This document shows, in pieces, positions 55,157-58,652 of a DNA stretch of 58,652 nucleotides. Every line of letters starts with the position of its first letter. Position 1 is the first letter of the stretch. The DNA comes from Burkholderia dolosa (GTDB lineage: Bacteria > Pseudomonadota > Gammaproteobacteria > Burkholderiales > Burkholderiaceae), in NCBI RefSeq assembly GCF_902499135.1, contig NZ_CABVPR010000040.1, forward strand, positions 1 to 58,652. Reading direction: 5' to 3'. The position numbers and the translations under genes were made by a program. Below the pieces are notes generated by a model. It was given only the letters and a program-made list of their open reading frames with translations, was not told the origin of the DNA and made no database searches.

Positions 55157-55963
55157 TCAGCCGAGGAAGTGCCGCGCGTAGCGCGCGTTGATGTCCGACA
55201 GGCGGAACAGCGTCAGGAAATCGGCGCAGTTGAAGTCGGGATCCCACGCAGGCGCACCGCAAATCTTCGCACCGAGACGCAGATAGCCCTTGATCAGCGG
55301 CGGCGGCGCGACGACCGTGCCCGTCTGCAGCTCGTCGACCGGCAGCGCCGTGTGCGGGAACGCGCGATATTCGGGTGCCGTCAGCGAGTTCGCCGGCAGC
55401 GACTGATACAGGTTCGCCGCATAGTGGCCGCCGTCCGCCATCGACACGCTTGCGCAGCCGAGCATCGTCTCGTAGCCGTTCTGCATCATGTACGCGCCGA
55501 GACCGCCCCACAGCGCCATGATCACGGCGCCGCTGCGATAGTCGCTGTGCACGCACGAGCGGCCGACCTCGACCATCTTGCCGCGCAGATGCGTGAGGCG
55601 AGACAGATCGAATTCGCCTTCCGCATACAGGCGGCCGACACGCGCGGCCTGGTGCGGCGGCAGCACACGGTACGTGCCGACGACCTTCAGCGTATCCAGA
55701 TCGCGCACCAGCAGGTGGTCGCAGTACGCATCGAACGGATCCACGTCGAGGCCGGCGGGCCCGCTCACCTGCGCGCCCATTTCTTCGGCGAACACGCTAT
55801 AACGCAAGCGCTGCGCCTCGCGCAGTTCGTCTTCCGTGCGCGCCCATGCGGCGCGCAGGCGGTACTCCGATGTGACCGTTTCAGCAGCGCGCGGCAGGTG
55901 GCGCCGCGACGTGTCGAGGGGAAGCGAGGCAAAAGGGAGCGTAGGCGTCGGCAGTTCTCGCAT
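55157..55963 (-). CDS. olsB: L-ornithine N-alpha-acyltransferase (OlsB)
   Basis: The 268-residue GNAT-fold protein starts at ATG 55963 (AGGAAAG upstream); the longer frame to 56044 is not conserved. It carries the OlsB pattern: EAQRLRYSVFAEEMGAQ, a conserved VDPFDAYCDHLLVRD, VEVGRSCVHSDYRSGAVI, and the C-terminal PPLIKGYLRLGAKICGAPAWD. OlsB transfers a 3-hydroxyacyl chain from acyl carrier protein to ornithine, giving lyso-ornithine lipid; OlsA or OlsF completes it elsewhere. Ornithine lipids matter for phosphate-limited growth and envelope charge. Confidence 0.9.
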   Translation of the reverse strand: MRELPTPTLPFASLPLDTSRRHLPRAAETVTSEYRLRAAWARTEDELREAQRLRYSVFAEEMGAQVSGPAGLDVDPFDAYCDHLLVRDLDTLKVVGTYRVLPPHQAARVGRLYAEGEFDLSRLTHLRGKMVEVGRSCVHSDYRSGAVIMALWGGLGAYMMQNGYETMLGCASVSMADGGHYAANLYQSLPANSLTAPEYRAFPHTALPVDELQTGTVVAPPPLIKGYLRLGAKICGAPAWDPDFNCADFLTLFRLSDINARYARHFLG

Positions 55964-56112
55964 TAGGCTTTCCTGGTCGTAAGGAATAAGGCGACATGCC
56001 CGCCAATGTAGTAACCGGCCGTGACCGTTATGTGGCACGAGCATGTCGTTTCAATGACGTGTCGCCGAATTGACTTTAGCAGAAAGCTTGCGAAACGGTA
56101 CGATCTATCCCT

Positions 56113-56571
56113 TCAAACCAGTTCCGGCGGCAAAACCGCGCGCAGCACGGCTTCCCGGTTGCCGTCGCGCTTGCGGCTCGCGAGCCACACGATACCGCCT
56201 TTTTTGATACTCCAGCTGTCGCCGTTTCCGGCAATCAGATGCGCGGCGACGCTGCCGAGCGTCGGCTGGTGACCGACGACGACGACCGTCGGCGCGATTC
56301 CGTCCGGCCATCCGGCAGCTGCGAGCACGTCGTCGACGCTGCTGTCCGGCGCGAGCGCGTCGACGGTCCGGTACTGGTCGGTCAGCGCCTCGACCGTCTG
56401 CACCGTGCGCGCCGCCGGGCTTGCCAGAATCACCGTGCTCGACTCGAGTCGGCCTCGCAGCCATCGGGCCATCGCCTGCGCTTCCTTGCGCCCGCGAGTG
56501 GTCAGTTGCCGCGCGAGATCGTTCGCCGCATAGTCCTCGGCTTCGGCGTGGCGCCACAGAATCAGGTTCAT
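56113..56571 (-). CDS. sixA: Phosphohistidine phosphatase SixA
   Basis: The 152-residue histidine phosphatase has the catalytic RHAEAED at residues 8-9 and VVVVGHQPTLGSVAAHLIAG with the second His, plus the substrate Glu region LASPAARTVQTVEAL. SixA removes phosphate from phospho-His, for example on HPt domains. It starts at ATG 56571; an ATG one codon earlier (56574) is also possible. Confidence 0.88.
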   Translation of the reverse strand: MNLILWRHAEAEDYAANDLARQLTTRGRKEAQAMARWLRGRLESSTVILASPAARTVQTVEALTDQYRTVDALAPDSSVDDVLAAAGWPDGIAPTVVVVGHQPTLGSVAAHLIAGNGDSWSIKKGGIVWLASRKRDGNREAVLRAVLPPELV

Positions 56572-56694
56572 CATGATTTGTCTCCGATGCGTGGACGGGC
56601 AGTACGACCGAACCTGTCGCGCGCCGTGCGCCCGCCGTTGCAGGCCGCGAACGGTTCATCGCCGCGTCGTCCTGCATCCATATTGCAATAAAGA

Positions 56695-56724
56695 TTGACC
56701 GAATGGTCAAATGGTCGATAGAAT
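56695..56724 (+). promoter_or_regulatory. Sigma-70 promoter of tRNA-Pro
   Basis: TTGACC (56695) and TAGAAT (56719) are 18 bases apart, and the mature tRNA begins 12 bases after the -10 element. Confidence 0.6.
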
Positions 56725-56735
56725 CTTCGATTCGT

Positions 56736-56812
56736 CGGAGCGTAGCGCAGCCTGGTAGCGCATCTGATTTGGGATCAGAGGGTCGAAGGTTCGAATCCTT
56801 TCGCTCCGACCA
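56736..56812 (+). tRNA. tRNA-Pro (UGG)
   Basis: The 77-base gene has acceptor stem CGGAGCG / CGCTCCG and encoded CCA. The anticodon arm TCTGA-TTTGGGA-TCAGA gives anticodon UGG, and the T-loop is GGTTCGAATCC. It is preceded by a -35/-10 pair and followed by an intrinsic terminator. Confidence 0.97.
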
Positions 56813-56821
56813 AGGAATCGA

Positions 56822-56850
56822 GGGGTTAGCTGATGCTAACCCCTTTTTCT
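56822..56850 (+). terminator. Intrinsic terminator after tRNA-Pro
   Basis: GGGGTTAGC, a four-base loop TGAT and GCTAACCCC are followed by TTTTTCTTT, nine bases after the tRNA 3' end. Confidence 0.92.
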
Positions 56851-56852
56851 TT

Positions 56853-57499
56853 GCGCTTTTGCGTTTCGCCGAGCCATTGCTGCTGTTCTGCCGCGGTCTG
56901 TCGATTGCGATCAAGGAACAGACAAGTCCGGTAGCGCTCTTGCCAACGATGATCGTTGTCGATCATGTATTGAAGCCCGTGGGCAACAATCGACTACGCA
57001 GGAATTTTGCATAGGGTCTCCCGCAAAACGCAAAGTGCACAAGTGGGTGCACGATATCAGGCCAGTGCAGGGCACGCCGCGATCGGCCTGAAACACTCGG
57101 AGATCAGTAAGAGCTGCGAGTATTTCAGCCTCACGCGGCAAGTCGCCCACCATATCGGTGCACCGTTGTTCCGCGGTAGCTATGAATTTTGCGAAACGGC
57201 ATTACGGGGGCGCCATCAATAACAAGTCACGTTTCTCGTGCCCACCTCTGTAAAGGCGCCATGCTTAATGTGCTGAACGTCTGCGGCGCGGATCTTCAGA
57301 CACGGCGGACGATAGCTGCACAACGTTATCGCGTTGTTCCATTTCAGGATCAAGCGGAGACTTGAAATCAGGTAGCAGCCGCACGCGATAAGTTCGGTAA
57401 TTCAACCTCGCCTCATCGTACAACGTGGGTCTTCGATTATCTGTCAATCGTCGCTGGGGTATACAGATATGCTCGATCCGTCACGTTCTTGAAAATTCA
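56853..57499. other. 647-base region after tRNA-Pro without a clear gene
   Basis: No recognisable domain or ribosome site is found. A 60-residue frame at 57265-57447 on the minus strand begins with TTG and shows no known family, so it is not called. The G+C content is near 50%, below the core genome, and it runs on into the lower-GC effector/immunity pair, so this is probably the start of an island inserted at the tRNA. Confidence 0.4.
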
Positions 57500-57973
57500 T
57501 CAGTGGCGCACTGACCCGTCATGTGTTTTCAATGGTGCATACTTCCCCTCTTTGAAGAAGTAAGAGGTGCTTTGAGGATTTCCGGAGATCTCCGAGTTAA
57601 CGTCGATATCGTGGAAGCCATTTTTTGCATGCTGGCGAACTTCAATCGAATAGCCCCCGGTGCTCAGAATTACCTTCTCATGCGATTCGTCCACAATCCA
57701 AATCGGACCAACTGCCGCCCCCCAACCGCAGGCGTTGGATGTCGTTATAAAATATGTGACGGTCGAGGACGAAGTTAGCGGGATTTTTTTTCCTACCAGT
57801 TTGCAACCCAGGTCCTTAAACGGCTCGAAAGAGGCGTCCTTTGAAACGGTTGAAACAGCCTTCTGGCTAACACCATTCAAGTCTTTGCTCTCAATAGTGA
57901 TATCACGATCCCTGGAAAAGGCGTTTGCACTAGAGATCAGACAAAAAACAATAATAACTTTCAAGAGCTTCAT
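57500..57973 (-). CDS. Secreted small protein, probable periplasmic immunity protein
   Basis: The 157-residue product starts at ATG 57973 (MKLLKVIIVFCLISSANAFS: a signal peptide cut after SANA). The mature part is beta-rich with two Cys (DLGCKLVGKK and SNACGWGAA) and a conserved-looking WIVDESHEKV strand, but no family is recognised. It begins four bases after the stop of the lysozyme-like gene. A secreted protein coupled to a peptidoglycan-cutting enzyme fits an immunity protein or an inhibitor. G+C is low. Confidence 0.72.
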   Translation of the reverse strand: MKLLKVIIVFCLISSANAFSRDRDITIESKDLNGVSQKAVSTVSKDASFEPFKDLGCKLVGKKIPLTSSSTVTYFITTSNACGWGAAVGPIWIVDESHEKVILSTGGYSIEVRQHAKNGFHDIDVNSEISGNPQSTSYFFKEGKYAPLKTHDGSVRH

Positions 57974-57977
57974 AACA

Positions 57978-58652
57978 CTACCCCACGATATCATTACAAA
58001 TATTTTTCTGGAATAAGTCGTAGAACGGCATGACGTGCGATTCCGATATACCTCTCCCTCCGTAGGCCAACGATGGGCCGTCGTGGTGATAGGCGTAAAT
58101 CATTACATATAACTCCCTTCCGGAATACCTGCTTGCCAGTCTCTTATTCTCGAGATAGTGCCGAACCAACGCGTCGGCCCCCACTTTGGCATCGAACCGC
58201 TGTTCGTTAGTCGTTATCCCGTAAGCTGCAGCCGTCCCATCCACGAACTGGCCTAGGCCTGAAGCCGATGTAGTCCCAGCCGCCGCGTCGGGGTTAAAGC
58301 CCGACTCCACTCGCGCCATCGCCAAAACCATTATTGTGTCGTTTCTATCAAGCCCATGATTTCTTGCCGCCTCCACGATAAGGTCTATTGCACCTCTCTG
58401 TACAGCATGACTTGCATCTCCGTGGCGTCGGCTATTCCCGGCCAGTCGCCCGGGCGAATTGTCAATGGCGACGTTGTAATGGCTATATGATTTTATTTGG
58501 TCATCTCTATATGCAGGGCCGCGTGGGGCATACATTACGTCATAATTTATACAGTCGTTTTGACAGCGCTGCATAAAATTCCCAACAATCCCCACCGGAT
58601 GAAAATGCCAAGGATTGGGCTCCTTCGGGAAGCCTTCGACGCTCGTCACCTG
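57978..58652 (-). CDS. Lysozyme-like/transglycosylase effector, C-terminal part (partial)
   Basis: The reading frame runs through the window edge, so the N-terminus lies beyond 58652; the GTG at 58649 is likely internal. The visible ~225 residues include EPNPWHFHPVG, then a lytic-transglycosylase (SLT-like) domain (~residues 80-200 of the visible part): MARVESGFNPDAAAGTTSA with catalytic Glu, SGLGQFVDGTAAAYGI and ELYVMIYAYHHDGPSL. It would cut peptidoglycan glycan strands. Pairing with a secreted partner suggests a type VI or similar effector with immunity. The delivery domain is outside the window. Confidence 0.78.
   Translation of the reverse strand, partial: QVTSVEGFPKEPNPWHFHPVGIVGNFMQRCQNDCINYDVMYAPRGPAYRDDQIKSYSHYNVAIDNSPGRLAGNSRRHGDASHAVQRGAIDLIVEAARNHGLDRNDTIMVLAMARVESGFNPDAAAGTTSASGLGQFVDGTAAAYGITTNEQRFDAKVGADALVRHYLENKRLASRYSGRELYVMIYAYHHDGPSLAYGGRGISESHVMPFYDLFQKNICNDIVG

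Noticed and set aside
57265-57447. A 60-residue minus-strand frame
   Set aside because: It begins with TTG, has no ribosome site and no known family.

Overview
The window is a high-GC beta-proteobacterial chromosome segment that fits Burkholderia, probably the cepacia complex. The reasons are a complete bcpAIOB contact-dependent inhibition locus with the Burkholderia-type NNELYN junction, an OlsB-type ornithine lipid acyltransferase, a DUF3331 protein, a MipA/OmpV porin beside an RstAB-like pair, and the codon usage throughout. There are two tRNA genes (Arg-UCU and Pro-UGG) and no rRNA or CRISPR. All functional calls are from reading the sequence; no database search was run.

Layout. 1-1.05 kb: the 3' end of a VirB9/TrbG-like gene and an I78-type inhibitor lipoprotein. 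1.26-4.35 kb: mipA-like gene divergent from an RstA/RstB-like two-component pair, with a helically phased repeat array between them. 4.9-8.6 kb: a CheB-CheR-PAS-kinase-receiver hybrid. 8.8-21.7 kb: bcpB, bcpO, bcpI and bcpA on the minus strand. BcpA has 3379 residues, a 189-residue super-repeat and a PD-(D/E)XK-like toxin tip; the bcpI/toxin end is much richer in A+T than its surroundings.

22.3-29.9 kb: an eight-gene minus-strand operon. It has three alpha/beta hydrolases, two medium-chain dehydrogenases, two paralogous 239-residue proteins of unknown function and an RclA-like disulfide oxidoreductase, and ends at a clear intrinsic terminator. Upstream of it are a lone receiver protein, a DUF3331 gene, a PAS histidine kinase broken by a one-base frameshift and a FixJ-type regulator. 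33.6-41.4 kb: DUF302, GlxA-like AraC, LysR, NmrA-like, PdxI-like and LysR genes, an MBL-hydrolase remnant, and an ECF sigma/membrane protein/ferredoxin operon.

41.4-47.4 kb: an island-like segment. Decayed autotransporter and tyrosine-recombinase fragments are followed by a four-gene cluster (methyltransferase, alpha-oxoamine synthase, FAD oxidoreductase, NTF2-like protein) of distinctly lower GC, and the segment ends at the 3' side of tRNA-Arg(UCU). This cluster is my best candidate for an undescribed system: a small amino-ketone-type metabolite pathway with no PKS or NRPS.

47.5-56.8 kb: core genes (uppP, aldose epimerase, LysM/LytM lipoprotein, acyl-CoA ligase, DUF2288, MATE transporter, olsB, sixA, tRNA-Pro) plus four small membrane or lipoproteins too short for usual ORF cut-offs. 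57.5 kb to the end: a low-GC pair beside tRNA-Pro, a secreted small protein and the C-terminal part of a lysozyme-like protein, which looks like a cell-wall effector with its periplasmic immunity protein.
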